NCBI GenBank assembly: GCA_008828725.1 | Contig: MEHQ01001868.1 | Location: forward strand, 2,196 to 66,195 | Direction: 5' to 3' | Source of the DNA: Saccharina japonica | Taxonomy: Eukaryota; Sar; Phaeophyceae; Laminariales; Laminariaceae | DNA length: 64,000 bases | Shown here: in pieces, positions 10,841-22,744 of the stretch | Layout of the letters: the number at the start of each line of letters is the position of its first letter | Numbering within the stretch: position 1 is the first letter of the stretch | The notes under the pieces: model-generated | Database searches by the model: none | What the model saw: only the letters and a program-made list of their open reading frames with translations | Told to the model about the DNA's origin: nothing | Program-made: the position numbers and the translations under genes

Positions 10841-11290
10841 ATCAGGTTATAGGTCCCTACGTCACCCCCCCCACACCACCTCGTCTCGTGCCTGAGGGTT
10901 ATCCACCTTCGCCAGACCACCTTTGTTGTCTCATTCTATCTACTCCCTTCCGGCCCTCCTGTACCCCCTATCACGTATTGGTTAATGCCTCTCTCCCCCA
11001 TACCCCCCTACCATACCCTAATGCATCACCATCCCGTCGCGCCCTGCGCCCCCTCACGCATACACTCTCGTCGGACTCCGTCTCCCCCGCCCCTCTCAAG
11101 CTGGGATATTCTCTCCCCCCTCTTTGGGTTCCCGTACCCCCCCTGCCCCCCCCGCCGCTACATTCCCGTGACTACCCGTCCCACCGCGCCCCCCCAATCC
11201 GCTGGTGTAGTCTCTCCCCTTTCCTTCCTGGCTACCCTGTCCCACTCGGGCGCTCCCTTGGCATGCCGTTCAATTCCTCTGTTTGGTAAC
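10841..11290 (+). other. C-rich low-complexity tract
   Basis: Strongly pyrimidine-biased (CCCCCC, CCTC, CTCCC runs). The overlapping Pro/Ser frames reflect composition only. Confidence 0.7.
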
Positions 11291-11299
11291 GCAAAGGTA

Positions 11300-11975
11300 T
11301 CACCTTAGGCTGACACCAGGAACAGCTCGCGATGGTTACGACGGGCCCAGCGACAGCGACGGGTGCAAGCACAGCACCCTGGACCTGAAATCCTGGTGTC
11401 GGAGGAATCCTTGGCTTCGCTTGGCCTGGCTTCGCTTCGCTTGCCCTGACCTGGCCTAGGTTGGGTAGGCTTGTATTGGCTTGGATTTGCTTGGTTTGAC
11501 ACGGCCTGGGTCTGGATTGGCATGAGTTGGTTAGGATCTTGACACCTTACCTTGGCATGGAATAGTCGTTTTGACTTAGCCTGGCCTGCTGGCCTGCCCT
11601 GGTCTGGTCTAAGATGGGTTGGCCTGCCCTGGTCTGGCGTAGCGTGACGTAGCCTGCAACCTGGCGTGTTGGGGTGGGTCGTGGTGCGACATGATCTGTG
11701 CTGGAAAGCCCTGGTCCTTCCTTGGCTTGTCCATGCCTAGCCTGACCTTCCCTGCCCTGGCCTGTCCTTGTCTGGCCTGAGCGAGCCTAACCTTCGCTGA
11801 CATAGTCTGGCCAGGCTCCAACTATCCTGTCGTCGCCAGGCTTAGGCTTAGAGTGGTCTGTTGTGTCCCGGTCTGTCATGGCCTGGCCGGAAATATCGCC
11901 TCTCACCTGCAAAACATGGACTGGCTCGGCATGCCGTGCTCTGGCTTGGCTTGGCTTGGTTTGGCTCGACTCTAG
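11300..11975. repeat. Degenerate CCTGG/CTTGG low-complexity block
   Basis: Dense irregular repetition of GGCCTGGC, GGCTTGGCTTGG and CCTTGG. No fixed period is visible by eye. Confidence 0.75.
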
Positions 11976-13220
11976 AACACGGAACTAAATAGCTAAATGT
12001 TCCGGCCAATAGACGTGGCAGTCAGCGTACCCGCTGTCATGTCGTTTTAGGGGTATAGACAGTTCGGTGGTGGGTGTAAATGGCTTTCTTCTGTCGGTGC
12101 GTGTCCCCTTCTGGGACAACCCCCGGACGGCGAACTGCTTACTCTGAGCAAGTAAACTCCCATGAATTCAAATGTAGCGTCTGTATGTAACGGGTATATT
12201 TCGTGCAGTTAGGCCTGCGGATACATCGCAAATTGGCATATCCTTTATTCGATACCTGATATAGGGGGGGGGGGGGTGCCTGTCCCAGGTCAATAGGTGT
12301 AGTGTGCATTATTGATGTTTGAAGCTAACCACAATTGAGTGCATTCATTTTACAGTAAACCTCTCCCAAATCACCCGGGTTCGTGTACGTGGTTGGGTTT
12401 GTCTGTTTTGAGGGAGAGAAAACTCGAAGCAGGGTGGAAACGCTGACCCAACAGATCAACCTCGTGTACCGTCGACTGATTCGAAGTTCTCACTGCTACC
12501 ACCAGTGATATCCACCTGGAGTATACTGCGGTAGCTCTAGCAACCATCAGTTGCCAGCGACGGATCTCCAAGCACAGCTAGGCATTGTTCTGGCACATAC
12601 ATAGCAGGCAGCAGGCCACTGGTTGGATGGCCCTAATACACGACAGCTTGTAACTTCCTAACGTGTACGTGTTATGTATCATTGTCCGAATGAAAAGTTG
12701 TGTTTGTATATTCGCGTAGTGTACATGTCACCAGTATTTTACGGGTTATTCGTGTTGGTTTAAAAGCGTCCCATTTTTATCTATATCTTCAAAAACCGCA
12801 GAGTGCAGACCTGGTGGAAACCACGGCGACTACCGTCAACAGTAAACCGCTTTATGCACCCGGCTGCTGTGCCGTCTGTGCTGAGTAAACCTTGAGGTAT
12901 ACACCGTGCATCACGCGCTCGAAACTCTTAATAACTGATGGTACAGGTTCGGGCTCGTGTTTCGATTAATCTATATATGTATACGTTGTTAAGCATTAGT
13001 GCCACTATCGCAGGGAAATGCAACATAGAGCCAGCATAGAGCCAGGTAAAATAAACCGGGAAGCAGTTGTATGTGCACGCCATGATGCAATCACCACCAT
13101 ATGTTTCCATGCTGTAGCTGGTGTACGCCCAATTCCTATCCATGTTGACAAAACACAGAGAGGAACCGTTACGCAATGTACAGGCTAAGAAAAAATACTA
13201 AAATGGTTTCCAACGCTGAG
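11976..13220. other. Unassigned
   Basis: Short frames only, with a run of G at 12264-12277. Nothing recognisable. Confidence 0.5.
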
Positions 13221-16069
13221 GCATGCTTTAATGGGCAGATAATCACTTTGGGAGCACCCGGCGGTCATGCGGATATCCCTCTCAAGACGCGGATAATAAT
13301 ACTGACACGCTGATCCTCGTTCCTAGGTTCAACTTGTTTTTTGGTTCGCCGTATACGCGGACGTTGAAACCTGCTACGGTACAGTAGTAGCGTATCCCGT
13401 GGAATCAAGGGCAGCACGGCCGCCCGGAGCATTCATGAAGCTGATCCCTGGATGCATTCTTAAGCAGTGACAATGCTATCGCTGCAAGACAATGCCCACA
13501 ACGCTTATAGATTACTTCCGAAATACATCTACAACTACACAAGTTATAGTTCCGACCAAGTAGCGCAGGATTTTGTGCAACACGTCACGGGCATTTACTG
13601 CCTGCTATATATTGCTGCTTTTAATCGTCCATTCCGCCCGTTTGCAGGATTCGTGGGTGATGCTTAAGACCAGTCGTGATCTTCCGAGGGTATCAGTCGT
13701 CCTCTCCGTACATCGCCCGCATCATTTTCAACAGCAGCACTGCTATAACGTTCGGAGGCCCCGGTAAGCAGAAGTGGCTATCAGGTTCGCCCCCTTCCAC
13801 AGCGCCGGTTGTATAAGCCTGCGTTCCCTGCGCCATCCTCTCGACGTCAATATACAGCGCGCCAGATTCGAAAAAGCGCTTTCGTTGTTCCTGCTTCCAC
13901 TTTAAAATGCGACCAACACCGTTGTACGTGCTGAGCCAAAATCACTGCGATCCAGAAGCCTGTACCTCGAGTGCCATCTCGATCGCGCTTTCGGCTTGCA
14001 TCGGTAAGGGGTTCCCGGCATTCATGAACACTGCGTCATACGTGGAGTCGGCCTCCATTCCGTGACCATATAGCGCATGATCCAGACCGTTATTTTCCTG
14101 AGAGTGCGCAAACGTGTAGTGCACGACGGCTCCATTCTCGAAGAAAAACTCGCCCTTGCTGTCCCCACACCCGTGGAATATTGGAAGTTATGCGACCGTC
14201 GTTCAGATAATATGTTGTTTACTGGAGGGAGGGTGTATTATATGCTGTTAAGTGACGGGCGTACAATCTGGTGTGCATTGGAGGGTGTGTACTGATATTC
14301 TCATTGGAGGGTGTATTCTCTGCAAATTGACATCTAGGGGCGAGGCGCCTCGCCCGTCATTTGTATTCGGTCTTCGATGTCTCGAGTCTGCCAATCAATG
14401 GTGATGTTAGATTGTATCGATGTGATCGACGGCTGTCCTAAATGACAATGTTTTTGACGGTGTGATGATTGACTGTGGGAGAAACACATCTACTGCAAAA
14501 CAAAACCTAAGGTTTTCGACTATCGTTCTCGTTTGAAAAGCGATTCTCAATAAGAAAAATCAGTTGTGTTCTGTTCACAGGCCTGCTGTAGACAGAGGTG
14601 CATGCAATACCTGCAGGTGTTGCTTTCGGTTATGCATTGGTGCTCCAAGAGTGTCCGCTGTAGATCCGTGACCGTTGCTGCATCTATGGGCATGGAACAG
14701 GCCCGGCACTGCATATCGGCGGCGACGAATGTTTCCTCGAGGGGGATGCCGGTGTTGACTCGCTTCGACGAAAGGTCGTCTTAAAACATGCACATCACCG
14801 CCTCGACAACCTGCAAACACAACACAGCAGTACATGAACGCCGCAGAGCAGCTAAATGAGTCTTCCTTGAAGCTTGCACTTCGACTGCCACCAAGTATTT
14901 GTTCAAGGTCCCAAATAAACATGCAACCAGAGGGGTTAGACAGAAGGAAGGGTTGATGTATAGGTAGGGTACGACGGGTTGGTCGTGGTTTCTGCGAGAA
15001 TGGAATTAATGAAGTTCGACGAACACTAAAAACAATGTTATTAATAGTCGTTATATCCGGACATGATGTGGTGCAGTGTTTGGCGAACATTATGCACGTG
15101 TTATAACAGGTCTAGAGAACAACTCGCTTTTACTCGGACTCAATCAAACAGCATCGGTTTTGGCGTAAAGTCACCAGGCGGCAAGGTGTAGAGTACTACT
15201 GTAGAGCGGACGTATTACAACGCCCGAGGCGTTTAGCTTAAGTATGAACACGTGTACAGATTCCCCTTCGTGATTGAGGTTAACTTGCAATGCCGGGGTG
15301 TCGCAAGCTGAGTAGGTGGAACACAGCAAGGCTTCCTGCGTTCATCGTATGTACCAGAGACTCGTAGCCACCGGGAAGGTAAGAAGAACGCGATGAAGCT
15401 CTTGAGAGCCAAGTACAAATAAGTGTGGCCACCGGGTAAGTAGCCGTGGGCATGTAGTCCGGCAAGTAACACAGGCAAGCCAAATCTAGTCCCTAGTACG
15501 TAGTATTTCGTTCATTTTACTTATCTTATTCTAGGACATACGAAGCGGTAACCAGGGCGACCAATGAAATCACTCGTGGGCATCATGTTATCGGTGACGC
15601 CAAATGACGTCGAAGTATAGTATCACAAATGAAATAAACCCTTACACATGTTCGGCGAGTTTCGCACGAGTGCATCATTTACACTTGCCCCGCAACCAAC
15701 TCTTGCTACCAGCAGACGACTCATATTCGGCATGAGGCTGTATGTGTTGCTGCGTAGATATACAATCAAACCCATCCCCTTGTAATTGCTTACAGTAGCA
15801 TTATGGCCTATTCCAATCACCTGACGAAGATTTGAGTTGCCATACATAAGGACCGTGAAGTTCAGAGGAAGAGGCTGGCCAACCAGGGACGACCGCGGGA
15901 CACTCTTTCACACGCCCTGACCCACAGCCTGCAGTTCTCTTTTGGGATATTTGGGATTGGTTTGAGCCGGGCAGAAATACCTGCTGATTAAAACAGTAAC
16001 ATAAAAGAAAGATGTCCCCGTGGGTTCGAGTTTTCGACGAGCATGCTTTTCAATAGAGTTTGCGTCGGG

Positions 16070-16938
16070 TAAAGTACCCATGTGACGGTAGAGGTGTTAC
16101 GGCGGTTTGGTGCAACAAGGCATTGCTAAAGTAGGCGCCGAGAGGCCTGTAAGATAGCAGTACGAGTGCAGCCGCTAGATTGAAGCCAAACGAGGTTGTT
16201 TGCCTGAAAGAGGGCTGCCTGAGAGGCTGACATGCGGAGCGGAGACAGAGTCCATGCCGAGCAGTCAACCAATCAAAACCGAAAGGATCAGTGATGAGAA
16301 GAAACACCAGGAAACAATGCCTCCACGAAAACACTCGTTAGGAATGGAGCGCACAGGCCCACAGAACATTTCCTGGGCAAGAGCAATCCACGAATACTGA
16401 GACCCAAACCAAACAAAGAGCACCAGTCCTGTCAATCCATCAAGACGAGAGAAGAACCATGATGGCTCAGCCATACTCCTACCAGCAGCCCGAGGCCTAG
16501 GGAGGCGCAGGTCAGACGGCATTATGATATGTGCACAGCCTGAGTTGCAACGGAGGCTTGCGGAGAAGCGGTCCGTGCATGTCACACGGCCGCTCGAGTT
16601 AGAGGAACGACAGAGCGAGTATGCCCCGCCCGTAGGGAGGTCAATATGAACGCAGTCACAGAGAACAACCTCGTTTGAGAGGTGTGCGCACCATTTCGTT
16701 TCTGAGGGTGGCCACTTGAGGAGCTCAAAATCATCCGAAATCCTGATGTTGGACGAAGACAAAAGTGCTACCCGATTCCCAATCCCATGGGCTAACCAAC
16801 TACAGTACTAGAACGAATAATATTGCAGCACATCAATGAAATTCCGACGATGTTGGTTAAGCCCCTCCCTCCCCCCGCCGCCATTCAGAAAATGTTGCGT
16901 CCGAAAAGTGCTACCTCTATCGCACGACGCGTCAACAC
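16070..16938. other. Insertion private to copy A, in intron 1 of the pseudogene
   Basis: Copy B reads straight from GCGTCGGGTAAAA to CGAAATATCCGAGAA at about 32165-32190. Copy A has about 870 bp between the equivalent points. A 165-codon minus frame at 16762-16265 contains WIALAQEMFCGPVRSI and several hydrophobic stretches. This loosely recalls the WxxxAEMFPxRVR signature of MFS sugar transporters, but the evidence is weak. A gene fragment carried by a mobile element is possible. Target duplication is unclear. Confidence 0.4.
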
Positions 16939-17224
16939 CAAATATCGGAGAACGGATAAACATGCCGCCTCGAATACCAACACTACTGAATTGTATTTCG
17001 ACGTTTCTCTGGCAAAGAGGTGTATCTTGATGAGAACAAAGCCACGCAAAGGGTGGTGGCTTGTTGTCTTAGCTCGTCACATGAGTTTTTTGTCTCAATA
17101 TCTGACCCGAAACACGCCTTTGAAGACCGTTTTGTGCGCGCAACCCGATCGTCACTTCTATGCACTAGCCTTAATAGTCCTGAAACAAGATTCCTACAGC
17201 AGTGGCAAGAACAATATCGACGCG

Positions 17225-17545
17225 TGCTACGATAAAAGTACAGGAGAACGTTTTCGGTGAAAGCATTCTGAATCTCATGAGGGGGCTCCTTAAAGTAAAT
17301 TCGTCGGAATTTCCTACTTGTGTTGCAAGATGTGTCGTTGTATACTTAGGCCATGAGATGTTCCATCTGGTTGTTCTGTTACTATGCCCCCAGCATCAGT
17401 TTCGGGTGCGGCACAGAGCGCCTCAAGCGACCATCCGCAGAAAAAATACATGGTGCACCTCCACCTTAAGCTCGCATGCGTCTATCGCACTAACCGGCAG
17501 TTGCTTACATGAAAACCAACCGGTCCCACTGACAGTAAGTGCCTA
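17225..17545. other. Second copy-A-specific insertion
   Basis: Copy B passes from AACAATATCG to the CCCCAACAAGGTATACCG region within about 55 bp (32398-32450), while A has over 300 bp there. It contains a fragment (ACATGGTGCACCTCCACC) shared with 790-860 and 40265-40345. Confidence 0.5.
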
Positions 17546-18179
17546 AAGAGGCAAAGACTATCTCGAACCCCCAATAAGGTATACCGCGGGATTAGTGAGT
17601 GTACCAGGTACGCTGCATTTGCAAATCATCGTCCACTCCCATGTCGATGTCGTGGCCTTACCAGCCTTACCTTGGTGCCCCCCCGGTTCGAATGCGCGGC
17701 GCAGCAGACAACGGAAATAATGGTATACATCATTCTGAAGAAACCCCCAAACTGCTCCCGTGTTCTCACCTAGCCTTCATTGACGCGCAAGTACAGTCGT
17801 ATAGGGGCTCGACCACCTGGTCAGTGGTCCACTCAGGTGATTTTTGGTTACACGGTTGTGGCAGGAGATCGTGCAAGCGGCACGCACGTTCCATGTGTGC
17901 CGATTCTTCCTCTGATTGGTCGGGATCCAGCTGTAATGTAGGATCACGGGCCGAACAGGCGTTCATGTTCATCATCATTATATCACGGCGCCAAGAACCA
18001 GCAACAGCCGCGTCGTCATCTAGCGGTATCGACAATAATGCGGGGGGTTAGGCGGCATCGTTGGGTATCAGATTGGGGAAATGGTTTCGTTAGTAAAAGC
18101 GTATTCTGTTCGAATTATCATATTACGCAGGAGACATCATGCTAATACGATGGTTTGTGATTCAGGTACAGTACGCTGA

Positions 18180-18416
18180 CTACAGACCCAGTATATGACA
18201 TTGTGCGTATGTCCCGCCGCCGTAAGCGATACAAATGGGACCATTCCTGCGTGTGAGCTTTCCTCCCTTGGAAGACATAAACAATCGAAGTCCCTCAGGC
18301 TTATCAACAGCTAAATCTTCGACCAGAAAACTGTATGAGCTCCATTTATTCGCCCTCCCCGGTACGACTCGACTGGACAGGCCTACATCGATGATAAGAA
18401 CCAGCACCAGCTGCAT
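18180..18416 (-). CDS. Hypothetical secreted-type 78-codon frame
   Basis: This frame opens with a hydrophobic start (MQLVLVLIIDVGLSS) and runs on through KWSSYSFLVEDL to GGGTYAQC. It lies upstream of the pseudogene in the same direction. The first codons match the sequence context of the pseudogene's own start, because this region is a partial tandem duplicate of it. In copy B the equivalent frame (about 33235-33030) is broken by a 7-base insertion after KKWSSY. I do not recognise the downstream protein sequence. It may be a first exon, or chance. Confidence 0.3.
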   Translation of the reverse strand: MQLVLVLIIDVGLSSRVVPGRANKWSSYSFLVEDLAVDKPEGLRLFMSSKGGKLTRRNGPICIAYGGGTYAQCHILGL

Positions 18417-19164
18417 CGTGATCTAGCGGTATCGACAATAATGCGGGGGGTTGGGCCTCATTGTTGGGTATCATATTTTATTTTATTCTTGTTAAAAGCT
18501 CAGTTTGTTCGAATTATCATCTTACGCAGGAAACATCTTGCTAATACGAACGTCTGTAGTGAGTACCAAAACTCGGGAAAGCACCGTTTCCAGAACAGGT
18601 GGACCACAGGTAGTGCCAGGGGGCCGAAAACGCTACAAATTTATCCTTATGTACGGTTCTACCTACTAAAGTTCGGGAGCGGTTGGTTCTAAAAAAAACG
18701 AAACTGGGGCCAGTACTGCGCTATACAGTCGCGTAATAGGGCAGTATACTCTAGTGACAATCCCCTTGATGTCGCCATGTAGCCGCACTCGCCTTGTGGC
18801 TGAGTCGTGCCACACAGAACGTACCACGTCCTGTATACCACGACTGAGAGCACACCCCGGTGGTTTGGTTTGGGCCTTGAAAATACTGTAATCGGTTGCC
18901 CTTTTGTAGGGGTGTGTGCTATACAACGTATCTCCAGTGATCAGCACAACGCACAGGTGCCCCGCAGCTGGGGTGTGTACTAAGGCGGTAATGTGGTAGG
19001 GAGGGGGTGTTACAGCGGACCACAACTTCTTAACGGGTGCTAACAGGTTCGGCCAGACGACAGGGGGTAGTATAACGAGGGTGTGTAGAAGCGGTATCTT
19101 GGATTGCTAAGGAGTGTGACCAGACCCCGGCTAGATTGCAGGGGGGTGTGAGGGTTAGGGTAGC

Positions 19165-19400
19165 AATGTCTGCCTGGTCAGTGAAAACCCGACATGCTCC
19201 GTTCCAGCATCGTAGGGATGCGAGGGTCTATATTCGTACGCCTACAGTCATGCATGAAAATGAAGTACACACCTCCCCCTCTCACGTGACAGCAACGTCT
19301 GCCTGCTTGGTGAAATCCCAACGTGCTCTGTCCCGGCCTTGTAGGGATACGAGGGTCTATCGACATACGATCACGGCCATGCACGACATGATACACCCTC
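19165..19400 (+). repeat. 117-bp direct tandem duplication
   Basis: GTCTGCCTGGTCAGTGAAAA ... ATGCATGAAAATGAAG is followed by GTCTGCCTGCTTGGTGAAAT ... ATGCACGACATGAT. The two units share about three quarters of positions by eye, including GTAGGGAT.CGAGGGTCTAT. Confidence 0.85.
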
Positions 19401-19439
19401 TCCCCCAACCCCTGCCGCGGGGGTTCTATCTACCGTAGG

Positions 19440-20180
19440 CCAACACTTGCCGACCCCGATATCATCGTTCCAGTGGAACCACCGACCTCCGAGATCGAAC
19501 AACACCAGCAGCACCCAGCAGCACATGCGATTGCAGTGCAACAAACAGCTTACAAATATTGCTCAACGAATCACTCGACACAACATTTCGATTACCACAC
19601 CCCTAAATAACCTCGTTCGCTCATGCGAAAACTAGAAATTAATATACTTCCTGCCAACCTTGAGATCGAGCATTTCGACAAGCACACCCCCAAACAAAAA
19701 CATGCGAAAATGCAAAAAGCATAAGAAAACTGTTATTAGAAACTACCCCCCTCTCCCTCCCCCAGCTTTTGTTGTTTGATTGCTCGGATAAAACACTGTG
19801 ATTTAGACTTGAAGAAATTTGGGAGTTGTAAAAGGGTTGAGACCCCTCCTATCCTTGATAATTGCCTCCCATAGTAGATACAAATACCTTGTGGTTACAA
19901 ATAAGTAAATGTACACTAATTGAAGCCACTACGTACTCTAATCCATCCACCTGCCCCGTTATTAGATTTTCGACATCGCACACACCTCATGTTTTAGCCT
20001 CTTTATATTATGTATGGTCTCATAAATGAATATATACATTAAAAGTGAAATCCGTAGTACGCATAATGTAGTTATCTCACACAGCTTGAAAATATATAGT
20101 GGTATGAAGTTCGACGAAACCCTCGAGCTCACGGGAAAAGTTATCAGGATCTCTGTCAAACAAACTAAATACAAAGTCTG
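19440..20180. other. Unassigned, AT-rich
   Basis: No frame or repeat is recognised. It lies immediately downstream of duplication copy A. Confidence 0.5.
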
Positions 20181-20184
20181 TATT

Positions 20185-20605
20185 AAGAGTCTATAACGAG
20201 TTTCCGATCGGTAACATAGTCGCCTGCAGCGAGTAGGCCACAGCAGCAGTTAATGTGCTACGGCAGTTGAAGCACTGCGGTATGTCCAATGCCGATTCGA
20301 TACGAATGCGGTGGAATCAGTCTGGATAATCTCCTACGACTCCGTATGTGCGGCGGTACCCCAAGATACCCGTTGGAGCTTACCAGAGCCATATATCATG
20401 GGGTAGACAGGGTTTCGTTGCAATTGTTACTTAGGGCCATGCCGCATGCCGGGGTCTTGAGACTTAGAAGCTCCGTGATATATCGAGCGTGCACCCGTAC
20501 TCTTCTTCACTCATCTTCTCTCTTACTCCTTCCTCATCCTGTTTCCTTAGACAAGACCGATAGTCAAAACAATAGCCATGAGCGCTGTTCGTTTTCTATA
20601 TGAGT
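20185..20605. repeat. Dispersed repeat shared (inverted) with 31250-31690
   Basis: GCGAGTAGGCCACAGCAGCA, TGCGGCGGTACC and ATGCCGCATGCCGGG occur in the same order as on the minus strand of the insert in copy B. The element includes a weak 104-codon frame whose counterpart is also readable, but conservation looks nucleotide-level. Function unknown. Confidence 0.7.
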
Positions 20606-21415
20606 TTCTGAGAGCTGAAGCTCGAGCCACAACCAGTGGGTTTGACATCGGCTGAAGTGCTTACCTCTGCGGCGCCTGCATGATCTAACTCAGGAGCCGC
20701 GCAAACACGCCCACGACAGGGAACCCGCCGAAAGGTTAGTAGCCTCGATTTACATAAGCACTTCAGAGCCGCGAGTCATCAACATCATCGAGAAACCACA
20801 ACGACTGACGCCGGGCTGCTGCGACACTAAGTTTCTATGCACAGAACTGCTACGATAGTCACGATCTAGAGCGGTACGAAAAACGACAACGGACAACAAG
20901 AAGAAAAATTCGACTACAGAGCTGCGGCGATCATTGTTACCGGGAGCTACTTGCCGATACAAAGGACTGCCCCCCGCTACCACGATAATCATTGCCATCT
21001 CGAACTACTGCTGATAACTACGAGTTCTATTGTTAATACCACCGTGCTGCACTTCTGGGCTGACCCTGGTGAGGACGCAAGCTCGTACTGCTGCTGTATA
21101 AAATGCGCGGCGGGATTATATTGATTTTAGTACGTCTCGGTTCGTGTCCGAGGCGGGGCAACTACATTGCATTTCGTCGAGTCAAGCGGGGTCCCCGCTG
21201 TGATATGTCGGGATCACCTACTTTCGTGTGTCCGTGACGGGTTGGTTCGAGACAACTACTATCACCGCTGTTGCACGGCTTCTTCTGGTAATGTAAGAGT
21301 GCCTACCGTAGGCAAAAATAACCGGGGTCTTCCTAGTCGAGTCCGGATGCTTCGCTGCTGCTGTTACGTACGAGAGGAACAACAACTCTGCTAAAAACAT
21401 GGGCGATTTCTGAGA
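20606..21415. other. Unassigned
   Basis: Only short frames. Nothing recognised. Confidence 0.5.
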
Positions 21416-21419
21416 CATG

Positions 21420-21665
21420 TACATTACTTGTCTTTTTCGTGGCACGTGTGCGACATGTCGCGACATATCGCGACATGTCGCGACGTGTGGCGACATGCCG
21501 CGACACGCCACGGACGTGTCGCAGCGAGTGTCGCGGCGAGTGTCGCTAACCCTAAACCTAACCCTAAACCTAACCCTGACCCTACGTGTCGCGGCTTGTC
21601 GCGACATGCCGCGGCAGTGTCCGCGGCGTGTCGCGACACGTGCCACGAAAAAGTCAAATAATGTA
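21420..21665. mobile_element. Palindrome-array element with internal telomere-like repeats (copy 2)
   Basis: Left end TACATTACTTGTCTTTTTCG with GTGGCACGTG mirrors the right end CACGTGCCACGAAAAAGTCA with AATAATGTA. Inside are TGTCGCGACATGTCGCGACA-type palindromes and, at 21546-21586, a degenerate CCCTAA array (telomere repeat, opposite strand). It lies next to, and probably inserted beside, the gag remnant that follows. Confidence 0.8.
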
Positions 21666-21667
21666 GA

Positions 21668-22280
21668 TCCGTGCAATTTCTACACGAATGACAGCCTTTC
21701 AAGCACTTTGAGGGGTATAACGCGATTGAGTTTTACAAACCACGACCAGTTTGATGACAGGCATGACAAGGCCTCATTCACGCTGAGAATCGCCTGTCCA
21801 GATGACTTTCACACATTGGAGGGGAAGGCCTCACCCAGCGTCACGACGACGGGAGCGACAGCTGTCAAGGAGAACAACACGGGAAGGATTGCTGGACGTG
21901 GCGCGGCCAATAGCAGTAGCATCAGCATCACCTGATCCCAGTTCCATCATATACCAAAGTTGCGGCAAAGCGGGGCATTACAGGAGCGGCTGTGCCGTGC
22001 TTGTCAAGGGCCGCGGGAAAATCAACAAACCCGTCCGCCAGAAGCCGAAATCTGGATAAGGGGGAAGTGCTGGGCAGAAGTGGTGCTCTACGCATAAGAC
22101 GGCCAGGCACAATGATGTCAAGTGCTACGCGGAGGGGGCTTCGCGCCCACAGACAAGTAGTGCGCACACGGCTGCTGCGATGGGGGCCCAAATCCGCCCC
22201 GATGACACAGAACATAAGCGGGTTGTAAAGTTTGACGACGTCTGCAAAAAGGGCTTCCCATTTTAGCTTGTGAAAATGAA
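21668..22280 (+). pseudogene. copia-like retrotransposon gag remnant
   Basis: A plus frame to 21935 reads FDDRHDKASFTLRIACPDDF, then a low-complexity stretch. A second frame (21802-22059) contains SCGKAGHYRSGC, a CCHC zinc knuckle whose first Cys is replaced by Tyr. A third piece, 22075-22270, contains GQKWCSTHKTARHNDVKCYA and ends KFDDVCKKGFPF then a stop. This order (gag body, knuckle, Cys/His segment) is that of copia-type gag in algal genomes. Frameshifts separate the pieces, and no protease, integrase or RT is seen downstream. No LTR is identified. Confidence 0.7.
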
Positions 22281-22319
22281 ACAGAAACCGCCAGCCACAG
22301 CAGGGGTCGCCTTAACTAT

Positions 22320-22740
22320 CAATGCGGGGTCGCCGAGAAGACGTTCCCCGGGATCGCTGTAAAACAAACGCGCTCGGGATTGCCGGAAAGACAATTTTCG
22401 GAATCGCTAGAAAACTGTTCGACGAGACCGCCGGAGCTTCCGGAGTCGCCGCACAAACAACAGAATCGTGGGGTCGCCGATTTTTTTTTCCGGGATCGGG
22501 CCACAGTATCATCTATCCATTGGGACTACCGAGGGTGAACGACTTCTGGAATCGCCGAATCACCATCGATCGTATGGAGTTGCTGGAACATCGCCCCGGG
22601 GTTCGCTGGACATCCTCACTTTGTAGAGCTGCTGGAACATCGCTTTTGGGGCCGCTGGATATAATCATCTTGATCGCTTTAGGGCTGCTGGAACATTTCT
22701 TCTGGCGTCGCTGGACACCGTCATCTGGATTGCTGGCAAG
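22320..22740 (+). repeat. Minisatellite: about 27-bp units, then about 56-bp units
   Basis: 22340-22430 repeats GGGATCGCTG/GGAATCGCTAG at about 26-28 bp. 22570-22740 has GTTGCTGGAACATCGC, GCTGCTGGAACATCGC and GCTGCTGGAACATTTC at about 55-bp spacing, each followed by CGCTGGACA or CGCTGGATA. Confidence 0.75.
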
Positions 22741-22744
22741 GACA

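Larger units (their letters stand above)
13693..18019 (-). pseudogene. Secreted PC-esterase/SGNH-like gene, dead copy
   Basis: Four exons align with the intact gene in copy B: 18019-17770, 15980-15821, 14810-14611 and about 14170-13693. Exon 1 keeps the first 13 codons of the signal peptide, then has a net 8-base gain and in-frame stops. Exon 2 has TGA at 15908-15910, and its active-site block reads YGNSNLRQ. Exon 3 has TAA at 14781-14783, where copy B has a Gln codon. The exon 4 acceptor AG is changed to GG at about 14171-14172. Exon 4 has TGA at 13942-13944, where B has Phe, and the native stop is lost (GGA for TGA), with the next TGA at 13693-13695. Splice sites of exons 1-3 are still GT-AG. 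The DSHFCLPGPPN block remains readable beyond the stop. Five independent lesions make function very unlikely. Confidence 0.88.
13225..19145. repeat. Segmental duplication copy A (partner of 28.84-33.97 kb)
   Basis: Collinear similarity with copy B runs from the CTTGTTTTTTGGTTCGC/GTGGAATCAAGGGCAGCACG region near 13320 to the GGGGGTAGTATAACGAGGGT and GATTGCAGGGG region near 19145. It covers the whole pseudogene, its introns and upstream sequence. Two stretches are private to A (16070-16938 and about 17225-17545). One stretch is private to B (31095-31710). Both copies share an internal upstream duplication (18000-18140 and 18400-18560 in A), which therefore predates the split. Confidence 0.9.

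Noticed and set aside
10807..11308. 160-codon Pro/Ser/Leu frame
   Set aside because: Composition of the C-rich tract; a second frame is equally open and there is no domain.
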